Part shown: piece by piece, positions 1 to 11,203 of the stretch
Layout of the letters: each line of letters opens with the position of its first letter
Numbering within the stretch: the first letter of the stretch is position 1
Assembly: GCA_014529385.2 (NCBI GenBank)
Contig: CM043970.1
Coordinates: forward strand, 60,244,023 to 60,308,022
Length of the DNA stretch: 64,000 bases
Direction of reading: 5' to 3'
From: Adiantum capillus-veneris
Taxonomy: Eukaryota > Streptophyta > Polypodiopsida > Polypodiales > Pteridaceae
The notes under the pieces: model-generated
The model's input: only the letters and a program-made list of their open reading frames with translations
Database searches by the model: none
Told to the model about the DNA's origin: nothing
Made by a program: the position numbers and the translations under genes

Positions 1-1086
1 GTTCCTTATTTTGCAGTGAGTGTAATCCAGGAAAACGAAGAGATTCAGACATCAACAAGCTCTCGAAATAAGGAGCAAACAAAGAAATGTGGAGAATCAA
101 AAGATGAAGAAGACGACGAGTTCTATGACTCTGTAGAACACTTAGAACTTCCAGAAGATCAACGACCCGGGAATCAATGTCATCGCTACACAAATAAAGT
201 GCATCAAAAGTGGATTCCAAAGTCCTCGGTGAAGATACAGCCACCACAAGCATCCTCATACATGGCTCCTAATAAGGATGCAAAGAATCAGCTAGGAGGA
301 ATACGACCAGAGCAACGAGCTAACAATGCTCTAATCAATGGGCTAGGAAAGTCCTCCAAGAAACTACCACCCACGAGCAAACAGACAGTAACTTTCCACT
401 ACCAGCCAAAAAATCAAGGGAAAGTACAAGAAGTCAACCTTGCTGAGGATAGTAGCGATAGTGATGAATCTTACGACATCCCCTATCATCAACTCAAGCC
501 ATCACTATCACCAACCCCTTCAACAACAACCATGACAGGTCAAAAGAACAGGACAACAAGTCAAAGCCAAAAAGCTTGACAAATCTGGATACCAAAAAGC
601 CAGATCGGCCAAAAACAGATATGGATCAAGAAGACAAAGATCTCTAATGACAAATCACAAGATCCAACACCAAAACAAAAACAAGGAAAGCGTGCACGAA
701 CGGGTAAGAATATCACTAAATTGAAAGCTTTCACAACTCAGGTTTGGGCTCCAAAGAAGTTGATTCAAGCACAAAAAAGTCAAGAATTCATTTGGATTCC
801 AAAACTACCATAGTATCAATTTTCAAAGCCTAAATCCCGTCCTCAACCAAGCATACAAGGGCTGAAGCAAAGACCACTGTCGACTCACACAACAAAAAGG
901 TGGATCCCAAAGAAGTCTCTTCAAACACAAACGAAGCATGGGCAAGTATGGGTTCCCAAACGAGCGTCAGCAACAAAACAACCAATAATCACAAAGAAAT
1001 GGGTCCCAAAGAAGAACAACAAAAGTGATGTCAGTGCATCGCCGCTTGAATTCTTACAGTTCTTCCTACGATTACAGTACAGTTAG
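1..1086 (+). pseudogene. Decayed ORF with repeated W-x-P-K motifs (probable retroelement remnant)
   Basis: One reading frame runs from the window edge to the stop at 1084 and is interrupted only by a TGA at 577 and a TAG at 811. The first part is hydrophilic and acidic (DEEDDEFYD, EDSSDSDESYD). From about 200 to 1020 it repeats a short tryptophan motif: KWIPKS, QIWIPKS, QVWAPKK, FIWIPKL, RWIPKKS, QVWVPKR and KWVPKKN, with basic linkers about 15-60 residues long. Single W-V-P-K motifs occur in linkers of plant copia polyproteins, but seven or more in a row is unusual. The frame is open upstream of the window, so the true start is not seen and the GTG at 16 is unlikely to be one. I do not recognise a domain. 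A degenerate gag-like or extra ORF of an LTR element is the best guess. Confidence 0.45.
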
Positions 1087-2613
1087 AAGAGAGCAAGTCG
1101 CTTCAATCAAGCAACGATACAGGAGCTTCAAAGACCATTACATTGCTTAGAATAGGAAGCCTCACCAACAAATGCCAATAAGCAAATTGCTTATACCCAC
1201 ATCTTGCACAACATAAATCTTTTCCATGCATTGACTGTGTATGCATAATAGGGCTACATTACAAGGCCTGCATAGGCACAACTTTTAATTGCCCAAGCAC
1301 AACACATACCCTTTGCGATACCCTGTCGTAAAGGATGACTCCAAATAGGAAGGGGGGAGGCATTCTAAATGCGGACCTAACATTATGACTATTAGAGGGC
1401 AATGTTTTGTGAGATGAATTGAATTTTTGCGTTTTATTGTGATAATTTTTTGAAGAAATTTAGAGTATATGCCCTCATAGTAGTGTTACAGAGGAGTATG
1501 GGGACAAAATCCATATATGAACCCCTACGGACATGTGTATAATGTACATAGCATTTAGATTTCTATTAGAATGATTTTTCTTTTGTTGAGTTGTTTTAAG
1601 ATTTTCTTTGTTTATTATTAAGAAAAAATAAAAAAATCCATAAACCGCATGGAGAAAAGACTGACGAGAGGCCTGAGTACTACAAAGAGAAGATGGTACA
1701 GGAAAACGATGAAACTTCACGCAGTATGTCTCAACAGCCACAACAAGAGCCGAAGAACTTGTCACAAAGGAGTGTCAACATGCAACCGACAAGTCATACA
1801 AGTCAGAGTCGAGTAGCTAAGACACAAAATGAGTGAGGCGATAGTCCCAAAGCTTCAAGTAATATTCTCTGTGGTCTAAGCGTCTTAGCTATTCTAGGTA
1901 TTTCTCAAGCTGGAAGAGTTGAGCATATTTACGTTGTGTCACTCATGCTGGTATAGGTGAGCAAAAGAGTCGAAGTCTAAGTACTTAAGTCTGGTGAAGT
2001 GAAGGAGAAGGTCCAAAAGACACTCACGTACTGAGCACAGTGAGATACGAGTGGAGAAACTTCTACATCGAAAACCCTTCTTGGAAAGGTGGAAGCTATT
2101 GAGACATCTTTTGATGTCACATGTGCTACATTTATTCCTTGAAACACCCATTATCTCCTTCTTTCACATTGCATGCTTTGTTGACAAATTTCTCATATGC
2201 ATATAGAGTGTCCCATAATTGGCACTTGCATCAGGCACTCTTTCCGTGTTTCACCCAAGCACTCACCTTTCATGAACATGTACTTCACGTTCAACTGCTC
2301 AACTCCAATAAGAGCGTATACCAAAGGCATTTTTTTCCCACCGGGTTTTTTCCCTTTGGTCATCCAGGTTTTAGACCCTAATCTAAAGACACCTATCACC
2401 ATCCTCTTGTACATATTCCTTCTACATCAACAATAAGGAAACGCTACTCAAATCAATTGGAGCACCAATTTCAGATCATAGCATACTTCTCCTCAATGGC
2501 GAGTCGAAGAATGGCCTACAATGACAAAGCTGCAGACAACACTAACAACATGATTGCACAGGAAAAAAGAAGTCCCCAATGAAGAAGAGTAGACATAAAA
2601 GTAATCAAAGGAT
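1087..2613. other. Non-coding stretch with one polypurine tract
   Basis: No convincing gene is visible. A purine tract at 1349-1360 (GAAGGGGGGAGG) resembles an LTR-element polypurine tract and follows the W-x-P-K ORF by about 260 bases, but no TG-starting LTR follows it directly. The remaining open frames are short and occur on both strands. Confidence 0.35.
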
Positions 2614-3190
2614 CTCAAAAGCTTGTCCTTGATAATGTGCATCGAATGCTCGGCAGGGTTTTGAACCTCAAATTAGAATAATTAAGTCTTGGATTCGGCC
2701 TGACAGACAGACTTTGCATTGAAGTGCAACTTGGCCTAAAGAAGTTAAGGGATTAGCCATACAATTTCTACAAAATCCTTAAAAAGTTGTCATTGGCTCA
2801 CAAGATCAGAAAGCCAATCACTCAATTCTGAGAATCACAAATACTCGGAATTCACAGATTTGCTGGAGCAAATGATGGATGGAGCTTTCTCTATCCATGA
2901 TGATAAGAGTCAAGTTAAACGACATTGGGTTCTTTTTGAATTTAGATCTGGCAATGGACCTATAATGACAGAAACAGATGCTGTAGCTCGGAGCGTGGAT
3001 GTGAAAGACATAAAGTTCATCATCAATTATGATTTTCCTGAATCATGTGAAGACTATGTACATCGGATTGGACGAACAAGACAAGCTACTGCAAAGGCTA
3101 TAGTCTATACTTTCTTTCCAACAAAAAAACGACAGCAAAGACCACATCGCCATCGACAATCAGGTCATGTCAGGGATGACATGAACGCGG
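2614..3190 (+). pseudogene. Processed DEAD-box RNA helicase fragment (DDX5/DBP2, plant RH20-like)
   Basis: Translation gives the C-terminal half of a DEAD-box ATP-dependent RNA helicase without introns. Reading along the DNA there is a degenerate motif II region (LVLDNVHRML in place of LVLDEADRML), then RPDRQTLH, motif III (SATWPKEV), [32 protein letters not shown], motif V ([20 protein letters not shown]) and motif VI ([13 protein letters not shown]). The order matches DDX5/DBP2-type helicases, which unwind RNA in splicing and ribosome assembly. It is dead: a frameshift lies near 2680, a TGA sits in place of the tryptophan before SAT, a TAA occurs near 2781, and about 30 residues are missing between MMDG and the DKSQ motif. 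The last part (2860-3231) is one open frame. The lack of introns suggests a reverse-transcribed copy. It ends at the polypurine tract of the LTR beginning at 3201, so capture by a retrotransposon is possible. Confidence 0.85.
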
Positions 3191-3200
3191 AAGGGGGGAA
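3190..3200 (+). promoter_or_regulatory. Polypurine tract (plus-strand primer site)
   Basis: GAAGGGGGGAA lies directly before a TGTTGACC start, the usual arrangement of a 3' polypurine tract and a 3' LTR. Confidence 0.65.
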
Positions 3201-3730
3201 TGTTGACCGCTGGGTCAACAACACAACATAACTCAAGTTTCATACCAAAGTCTTATCTTTTGCGAGTTATGAAATGCTGTGGATTATGGCTATAAACGTC
3301 ATTTGTAATGAGTAGTTATTCTAGTTTCAGAAGCCGGGGTGCAATGGCACTTCCAGATTGTAAATACAAAGCCATTTGACCCTTTCAACCCCATTTTTGG
3401 TTAAACCTAAGGTAGCCTTGGTATATAAGGTACTTAGGTCATTTTGTAAAAAAGAATTTTAATCATAATCAAAACTTAGTGCTGCCATCTACTGTGTGTG
3501 AGAGAGAAAGAGAGTGGCCCGGCTCGCTCAACACATTGGAGATCCAACTGCACCATTGCTGTAGGCTCGAGGAGAGCTACACGACAACGCCAAGCATTCC
3601 ACGCGAGACGAAGCGCACACGCCGACGCATCTACGAGCTATTTGTGGCCGTAAGTGTATCAAACGATGTCTGTTTTCTACGTGCTAGTAGTCTATAGAAT
3701 GGTGGCGACATAAGCTACGCATAGGTACTC
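3201..3730 (+). repeat. LTR-like segment starting TGTTGACC
   Basis: It begins TGTTGACC right after the polypurine tract and contains a TATA box (GTATATAAGG, 3421-3430) followed by a leader-like region. The first 20 bases are a near palindrome (TGTTGACC-gct-GGGTCAACA). The 3' edge is uncertain: I find no matching LTR copy in the window and no clear primer-binding site after it, so the end is approximate. Confidence 0.5.
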
Positions 3731-4088
3731 ATAAATTTCAGTTTCGGGCACTTTCAAAATTCGGCTCTGTCATCCTACGCGTTTTCCGCAAATGGGTTTA
3801 GAGTGAGGGTTTTGAGTGTAGAAGCTTAGGGACAGGTGTATCCTAGTGAGGGGATGGTGTTCCTTAAGTTTCGTATGAATCTGGCATGATTAGGTGAGAT
3901 ACCTTCCTTGTGTGTGTATGTGGTTAGGTGGTGTAGTTGAGAGCAGTGAGGTTCTTGATTGTGGTTTAGTTGGCCTTCCAGAGTGTTGTATGTGTAGGAT
4001 GGTCTCAGCCTGGACAAGCTAGAGAGATTTCCTCCGTGTGCCTATCGTGTCATCTGTGTCCTCGATTGACATTATGTTGATCTAGGTA
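3731..4088. other. Non-coding, nothing recognised
   Basis: There is no ORF, repeat or RNA gene that I can support. Copia integrase homology begins just downstream. Confidence 0.4.
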
Positions 4089-4995
4089 GTGTTTGCATGC
4101 ACTTCATGGGTGTGTGAGTCGCTCCCTGTCCAACACTATGTAACTTTCATAAATGATGTGACTAGAAAAACATGGGTTTATGTCATGAAGAATAAGTCCA
4201 ATGTGTTTTCCATATTTCAAAGGTGGAAAGCCTTTGTAGAGAATAAAGCAGGTACCAAGGTTAAGTGCCTCAGATCTGACAATGGAGGCAAATATTTCAG
4301 CCAAGCTTTTGAAAGCTTTTGTGCTAGCAATGGCATTTGGAGGCAAAGGAAAACCCCAAGGACACCTCAACAAAATGGGATTTTAGAAAGGATGAACAGG
4401 ACAATCATGGAGCGAGCACGAAGCATGCGGCTACATGCAGGCCTACTGCTTGAGCTTTGGGTGGAAGCTGTAAGTACGTATGTGTACTTAATAAATCGGT
4501 CACCCTCAACGGCATTGGATGGGGGAGTTCCAGAAGAGGCATGGACAGGTAAACCGATGAATTATGCATTTCTCAAAGTGTTTGGGTGTGAGGCTTTCAT
4601 GCACATAGATAGAAGCCTAAGATCAAAGCTAGATGCAAAGTCCAAAAAGTGTTTCTTCATTGGCTATGGAGAAGGTGACTTTGGGTATCGCCTATGGAAT
4701 CCTAAAGATGGTAAAATCTTAAGGAGTAGGGATGTAATTTTTAACGAACAAAATATGTACAAAGATTACTTGGAAAGAAAACAAACAAAAGAAACAGGTG
4801 ATGAGTACATGGAGCTTGAGGATGGTGAAGACTCAAGGACTGCAAACGGGGACAATGTGCAACAATGTCAACCAATTGAGGAGCCTCAACCTATTCCCCA
4901 AAGATCTACAAGAGCAAGTAGACCTCCAGAAAGGTTTGTTCTCCTTCAACCATCTCTTGATCTCGGATTCTGGAGAGCCGGAATCATACGAAGAA
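4089..4995 (+). pseudogene. Ty1/copia integrase (5'-truncated)
   Basis: This is a TNT1-like copia integrase catalytic core, which would insert element cDNA into chromosomal DNA. Visible are YVTFINDVTRKTWVY, the second catalytic aspartate in LRSDNGGKY, and the glutamate region TPQQNGILERMNRT followed by MERARSMRLHAGLLLELW. After these come the copia C-terminal blocks VFGCEAFMHI, KKCFFIGYG and GYRLWNPKDGKILRSRDVIF. Gag, protease and the zinc-binding N-terminus are missing, so the element is 5'-truncated. The frame is lost at about 4930-4990, where the RT continues in a frame shifted relative to this one. It belongs to the same element as the RT that follows. Confidence 0.9.
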
Positions 4996-5978
4996 GCTAT
5001 GCAACATGAATCCAAAGAAGAATGGATGAAGAGCATGCAAGTGGAGATGGACTCACTACATCGCAACCAAACATGGGAGTTGGTTGAGTTGCCTAAAGGT
5101 AAGTGGGAACTTCAAAACAAATGGGTGTACAAGGTGAAGGAAGAAGAAGGTGGGAAGAAAAGGTACAAGTCTAGGCTTGTGGTAAAAGGGTTTTCTCAAA
5201 AGAAAGGTATTGACTTCAATGAAATATTTTCTCCTGTTATAAAAATGAACTCAATCAGGCTTGTCTTAAGCCTTGTGGCTGCTCATGATCTAAATCTCGA
5301 GCAAATGGATGTAAATATGGCATTCCCTCACGGTGACTTAGAGGAGGAAATCTACATGCTTCAACCAAAGGGGTATGAAGTAAAAGGTAAGGAGAAAATG
5401 GTTTGCAGATTAAAGAAGAGCTTGTATGGTTTAAAGCAAGCATCAAGACAATGGTACTTGAAGTTGGATCATGGATTCACAAGATGCAACTCGGATCACT
5501 GCATCTACACGAAGAATTTGGGAGATGGGAAATTCATCATCCTAGTGTTGTATGTTGATGACATGTTGATTGCAAGTGCTAACATGCAGGACATCAAAGA
5601 CCTAAAAGAGGATTTATCTAAATCTTTTTCAATGAAAGATTTAGGTGTTGCAAAGAGGATACTTGGTATGAAAATATCAAGGGATAGGACGAAGAAGACA
5701 ATAAAGCTATCTCAAGAGGATTACATCAAGAAGGTACTAGAAAGGTTTGCAATGAAAAATGCAAAACCAGTTTCTACACCTTTGGCTGGTCACTTTAAAC
5801 TAACGAAGGATATGTGTCCAAAGACACAAGAGGAGATAGCATATATGTCTAAACTTCCATATGCTGCAGCGGTAGGTTCTCTAATGTATGCTATGGTATG
5901 GACAAGGCCAGACATTGCACATGTAGTGGGAGTTGTGAGTAGGTCCATGGAAAACCCAGGTAAAGAGCATTGGCAAGC
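4930..5978 (+). pseudogene. Ty1/copia reverse transcriptase (RNase H lost)
   Basis: The RT domain of a copia polyprotein copies element RNA into cDNA. In order: WKLVELPKGK-type entry (WELVELPKGKWELQNKWVYK), RYKSRLVVKGF, DLNLEQMDVNMAFPHGDL, the catalytic VLYVDDML, KDLGVAKRILGMKI and RPDIAHVVGVVSR. One usual motif is altered: AFLNG has become AFPHG. The homology stops abruptly at GKEHWQAV (about 5978), just before RNase H, and is fused to an internal position of a copia LTR. The break has a GTG microhomology. Upstream it is out of frame with the integrase. The piece is therefore a deletion derivative, not an active copy. Confidence 0.9.
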
Positions 5979-6505
5979 TGTGTGCCGGAATATTATGGCT
6001 GGACGGCGGCCGAAAGTGGTCAGAAAATGACCGGTCGGTTAGCCGGTTGGCCGGTGGCCGATGGTTGGAAGTCAATGGCCGGTGGCCGGTGGCTGAATTC
6101 AAAAGCGAACTTGTCTTCTCAAGGGCGGTCACACATGGGTGGATTGGAGGGTCTGATTTGGACTTATCTACACAAGGGTGGATACACATGGCTACCTCTC
6201 ATGAGAGAGGGCAACCCTTTTGGCCTATGAAAGGAGGCCATTTCTACACACATTTCATAGTGTGAAGTTGATGCAACAAGGTGGCTGTGAGGTGGTGAGA
6301 GTGAAGCAAGGAGGGAGCTCTATTAAGGGTATAATCCCTTTGTAAACTACTTCTTGTTTTGAAGTACTAAAGCCATTGAGTGGTTGCTTTCCCGTGGACG
6401 TAGCCCACATTGGGTGAACCACGTATATCGTGTGTACTCTCTCTCTCTCTCTCTACTCTATAATCTCTTGTGTGTGAAATCTAATATCTCCATTAAGTAA
6501 TGTCA
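5979..6505 (+). repeat. Copia LTR fragment (5' end missing)
   Basis: This stretch matches the reverse complement of the LTR at 57039-57721 but lacks roughly the first 130 bases. It carries the same GGCCGGTGGCCGG-rich head, a short (CT)n tract near 6437-6455 and the block around CTCTTGTGTGTGAAATC. Similarity to the other copy fades after about 6505. The left edge is the deletion junction with the RT gene. Confidence 0.75.
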
Positions 6506-8043
6506 TAATAATCAATATCTAATTCTCCTAAATGATTTTCTCATGTTAAACTGATCATTTAATATGGGGAAGTGCCAGGGGAGAAAAAGCTAGAATATTG
6601 GTTAAGCTAGCAGACCGGCCAACATAGGGATCCAAAGGAGGGAAAATAGAGATCCAAAGGGGGGGCCATCTGCAAAAGAGCCATGTGCAACAATGGGCTA
6701 AAAATACCCTAAGGTTCAGCCCATTAAGACTTCCAAAATGCTAAGGTTCCAAAATTCAAAGGTTGTGTCCAAAGGTCAACCATAGGGGAATTGGATGCTT
6801 TGTGTGTGTACAAAAAAGTCTTTGCAATCCCTACTTAGGAGGGGGCGAGCCTTGCATGTAGGGGATGAGAGAGAAAGCCACACACACACACACAAGCTCC
6901 CTTTACACAAAGGGAATGAGGGACACATGTCAGCTCCCTAGCCCAGATGCCCACAAGCTGTACCCAATTTCTATTGGATGGACTTGGAGGTGAACCAATG
7001 AAAATTAGGCTAGAGTAAAACTAGTTTACACTTAATAAAAGAACCAATGAGAATTAAGTACTCTAGAAGACTATTGGACAGTCTCCCAAGGGGTCCAATG
7101 AGCATTCAGCAGCCCAATGGCTTGCCTGATTCCTATTGGCCAAGAGGCAAAGGGGTCCAATGAGATTTTAGTTGAATTATTAATTTACCTAAATCTCTCA
7201 CAAAAGGGGAAAGGGGGACACATGTCAAAAGGCTATCACTTATGCTGCTTAATAGTCATTGGCTAGCCCTGGGGAGGTCCAATGGGAAGATAGCAAGAGC
7301 AATTAGCAAGAGGGCTCGCCCAAGAGAGAGAGGGGGCTGATTTTTGCAAGGCATTATCACACACACACACACACTCACACAATCTCATGTGTGAAGAAAA
7401 GAAGACTATCTCTTCCCAAGCTTTAATGGAGATCTCATCACCTACTCCAAGCTTGTGAGATAGAAGCCTACATCGACACACTCTTGGCATGTGGATGAAA
7501 ATCCAACCAAGAGCCAAGCTTCAATGCATGATCATCTCCTCTACCAAGCTAATTACTAAGCTAAGCTATGCTAATATGAGTGATTATGTGAGGAGATGTA
7601 CATCTTTCTCGTAAGATACTCCTTCTTCCTCTCAATCTACTCTCATACCCTGCTAGCTCTCACCATATTCGAAGGTGTGTGAGGTCTTGGGTCTGAGACT
7701 AGGGATAATTAATGTTGTGTTTGTTAAGTGTTTTGCTTAGTGCATGAAGCTTTCATCTTCATTGCACTAGCTAGTGTTGAAGGAACACAAAGAATTGTAT
7801 TGTACAATGTCTCTCTTGATGGGAGAAACCATAATACAAAGCCTTTTGGAGGGGGGACCGGCTCCATGAAAATCCGGTCCTCAACTATTGTCAATAGCTT
7901 AATTTCTCTCTCTTTTGAAATTATTGTTCATGCTATCTAACTAGGTGTTATGCTTTTTGTTGCTCTCTCCACCCAAGCACTCTTGTAATTCTCATTAGGA
8001 ATCTATTCTAATGAAATGCCCACTATGTTCATGCTAATTTCCG
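6506..8043. other. Non-coding region with CCAAT/ATTGG cluster
   Basis: There is no supportable gene. Between about 6967 and 7283 there are about ten CCAAT or ATTGG pentamers on both strands, several within near-repeats of the type GTCCAATGAG. Short (CA)n tracts occur near 6878 and 7360. Short open frames here have no recognisable content. Confidence 0.4.
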
Positions 8044-8860
8044 CTACACACAAGTTTTTAGGCCATTAAATGTTACAAGTAATATACTCAATATGTATTT
8101 GGCTACGTCATATTTCCTAACATTTTCTGACACATACGTGCGGTTATTTTTTAGGCTAACAGCTTCAGCCACAAAGCTGTAAGCTGCGAGGACGTCCAAA
8201 CCTGCTACTGGAACCCCTTGTGCACTAGCCTTTTTTTTTTTCTTGGCTGCTTCATCGTCCTTGAGAGCCACACTTATCTATTCTATAGTTGCTGTGGTTG
8301 TCTCGGCTCATTGGGAATTTTGAAAGCATAAGGAATACTTTCAGGAGTTTCTCACACTTTCATACCATTGACTATAGCACTGCCATCCTCAGCATTGAAG
8401 GAATCAATAACCTGCTTGATTATAGTCATGTCAAAATCTATTCTTGTAGCTTGCACTACTACATGCAAATCCAACAGTCCACAACAACGCTTTGTCTTGT
8501 TTAGTAAACACATACCGTTGTATCCTGCCATGGGGAATAAGTGGTAGAGAAGCTTTAAGAGCAGTGATGACTACCAAAGTTTCATCTATGGTATCCTGCA
8601 TCTTCTCTATCATTTTTTTCTACGCATGCACTGTGAGGATGATAAGTTTGTAGAGGAAGGAGAATTACTTGGATAGTCAAAGTTGTAGCCCGGTGTGTCG
8701 TGTAAGGATAGACAGTGATTGACAGATTCTTCGGACAAGGAGGTATGTGGTTGTAGTGAAGAAGCCTCAAAGCTTGGCGATGGCGAGTGTGTAACAATTT
8801 TTAGGCGTCGTGAAGGAGATTTATGAGGGAGAATGCCCACTCACCTTACTGCTATATGCG
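8044..8860 (-). pseudogene. Unidentified coding-like remnant
   Basis: On the minus strand several stretches read like protein: DETLVVITALKASLPLIPHG, VVVQATRIDFDMTIIKQVID, and a C-terminal piece with a poly-lysine run (AAKKKKKASAQG) then VPVAGLDVLAAYSFVAEAV. They lie in different frames with stops between them, so a decayed or multi-exon gene is possible. I do not recognise the family. It lies downstream, in minus-strand orientation, of the G1 integrase and could be an accessory part of that element or flanking DNA. Confidence 0.3.
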
Positions 8861-10240
8861 TTCACACCATAAAACCTCCACTATTTACGATTCCTAGAGT
8901 TTTGTGCACTGTCAACGACGTGACACACATGCATTGGATAATACTCCCCATGTTCCTTTTAAAGATGGTCACATGCAGTCCTACTGGCCCCTTTCCCCAT
9001 AAAAGCTGATATTGGCTCGGATACATTACTATCTCTGCCACTGGCATTGCTTTGTCATGCTGAGACTTTTCTGAGAGCTTGATTGACTCTGGTATTGGTT
9101 GTATATGAAAAAGATTTAGAATGGCTGATTCTAAACTTTGATTCATCTGTCATGCCAATGTTTTTTTCTTTGCTGAACAATTTGTTGTTCCAGCATAGCA
9201 CGTTGCCTTAACTCATCCAATTGTGCTAATTCCTCTAGTCTATTTTGAAGATTGTGATTGAAATCCAATCCATACTCTACCGCCATCTTGAGACTGGGAA
9301 TTACAAATTCCATAGGCACTACAACTTCAATACCATACACCATTCTGAACGGTGTTAGTCCAGTAGTGACTTTATAAGTTGTCCTGTAGGCCCATAGAGA
9401 ACTCTAGAACTTAAGATCCCACTGGTGTGGCTCCTTATGCACAATCTTAGTGAGAATGGTCTTGATGGTTTTATTACTGCTCTCTGCTTGCCCATTGCAA
9501 CTGGGATAATATGGCGTTGATTTCCGGTGCTTTATTGAGAGCATTTCCATCAAAATATCCATATTATCATTAATAAAGTGTGTCCCTTGATCAGACACAA
9601 TCTCCACAGGACATCCATATCGGCATATAATATTTTCAAATAGGAACTCATACAGTAGTGGACTTTACGGTATTATCTGGAAGAGCCTTGGCCTCCACCC
9701 ATTTCATGACATAACAAGTGGCCATCATATAGTAGTGGACTTCGCTGGAAGAGGCTTGGCCTCCACCCATTTCATGACATAACAAGTGGCCATAATATAG
9801 TAGTGGACTTCGCTGGAAGAGCCTTGGCCTCCACCCATTTCATGACATAACAAGTGGCCATCAATATATACCCGTTCTTCCTTAGAGTGATTTTCTTGAA
9901 TGGACCCATGAAATCCAAACCCCACTTCATAAATACTCCCAATGGTTGAACTGGAGTAATAGGAGTCATATCAGCTCTGTTGTTGATCTGCCCATCCTCT
10001 CGCATATATCACATGTTTTGCAAAAGCTTCTAACATCGGATATTAGAGTTTTCCACCACAATCCAGCCTACAAAATCTTCATGTAAGTAATATCAGTGGA
10101 AAAATGTCCTCCAGAATCCCCAGCATGTGCCTCAGAAATAACTTGCATTCTCCCTTCCATTGGCACACACCTTCAAAGAACTCCATCTACTCCCAGTCTA
10201 TAGAGAAATCCTCCTATGATGGTGAGCTTCAGACTCTTAA
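8861..10240 (-). pseudogene. G1 gypsy integrase (3' part of split minus-strand element)
   Basis: Ty3/gypsy integrase read on the minus strand. In order: a zinc-binding region (EAHAGDSGGHF ... CKTCDICER), the core start [20 protein letters not shown] with the first aspartate, the second aspartate in EIVSDQGTHF, and the glutamate in CNGQAESSNKTI. It continues through AYRTTYKVTTG and MVYGIEVVVPMEFVIPSL to a C-terminal tail near RKKHWHDR. The core is broken by a triplicated 68-base unit at 9654-9866. The frame shifts at about 9143, and the last ~280 bases (to 8862) read openly but are not recognisable. It continues the RNase H block at 10240-10728 and belongs to the element whose RT is at 31144-31402 and 36442-37562. 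Confidence 0.85.
9654..9866. repeat. Three tandem copies of a ~68-bp unit inside the integrase
   Basis: The unit begins AGTAGTGGACTT at 9654, 9731 and 9799. The last two copies are 68 bp apart; the first has about 9 extra bases. As 68 is not a multiple of three, each copy changes the reading frame of the integrase. Confidence 0.85.
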
Positions 10241-10728
10241 TAAGCCTTCTTTTGATTCTGAGTCTGGTTTTCTGGGAATCCTCCTTTAGAAAGGAATTGA
10301 TATACATCATACCATTCTAGATTGGTGTTTTCCTCAGCTATCACCCGAAACAACTCTATGTCAACTCGCTCATCTCTCAAGGATACTTTGGAGTAGCCAT
10401 CAATACTCCTAGATAGGAAATTAGCACCACAATGGGTTTTATTGGACTTATGAAATGTACAAAATTCAAACTCCATCCGGAACATCATCCATCTTACCAG
10501 GCTTCCTTGAATAATGACTAATTTGTTAATCAAGAATAATAATGCCTGATGATCCACATAAAAATGAAATAGCTTGCCCAACAAATAGTGTTGAAATTTA
10601 GTAGCACTAAAAACCATTCTTAAGGATTCTCTCTCCGTAGTGGTATATCCTTGTTCAGCCTGACTAAATCTCCAACTGACAAAATACACTGGATAATCAG
10701 TCCTCCCTTCTGATTGAGCTAGTATTGA
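10241..10728 (-). pseudogene. G1 gypsy RNase H segment
   Basis: Minus-strand Ty3-type RNase H that removes the RNA strand during reverse transcription: YPVYFVSWRFSQAEQGYTTT, ERESLRMVFSATKFQHYLL, FHFYVDHQALLFLINK and KTHCGANFLSR. The segment starts abruptly at LAQSEGRTDYP, exactly at the insertion site of the large LTR element (10729). The missing upstream residues (VDASGLAMGSI) are found at 31144-31250, so the two pieces were contiguous before that insertion. Confidence 0.9.
10724..10728. repeat. Left target-site duplication ATTGA
   Basis: ATTGA precedes TGTAAGG at 10729 and is repeated at 31144-31148 after the far LTR end. Confidence 0.9.
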
Positions 10729-11194
10729 TGTAAGGTTTTCAGTTTCTGAAACCTTAAAGGTTGTATAAAGATTAATCAAACTGATATGATTATTGAAAAA
10801 GAAATGTAGAATTGTCCGACCATGGCAAATATTAATATTTTTGGAATCTTAAGCACAACACACCCCGGGCTAGAAATTTTAAGATTTAATTTCAGACAAT
10901 AATTGACCCCGCTAGTCCTTTCGGAAGATTCAATGTAAAATAAATTATGTAGAAAAATTGAAAGGTTACAGTAATCATTCAAGCATAGACTTTATTAAGG
11001 GTCTCCTAGATATTTACCAATTAAGCAAAAATAGGTCAAATTATAGTAGAATTGACATTTTAAAAGATGGCAGGTAATGGGAAGGTCATCACTGACCTGC
11101 CAGGGACTCATTTAGCAGCAGGAGGCGTTTTTTGACTTGTTGGGGACTGCTTGAACTGCAAGCAGCCTGTGACAGCTTGTGAGTGCCAGAAAAC

Positions 11195-11203
11195 TATAAA
11201 TAA
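11195..11203 (+). promoter_or_regulatory. LTR TATA box
   Basis: CTATAAATA is followed by a CT-rich start region. The same box is at 27340-27348 in the 3' LTR. Confidence 0.7.

Noticed and set aside
16-579. GTG-initiated gene
   Set aside because: Plant nuclear genes do not normally start at GTG. The frame is open to the window edge and beyond the stop at 577.
7990-8015. CATTAGG...CTAATG as another MITE
   Set aside because: Only a ~21-base near palindrome, with no longer TIR and no internal match to the 465-bp family.
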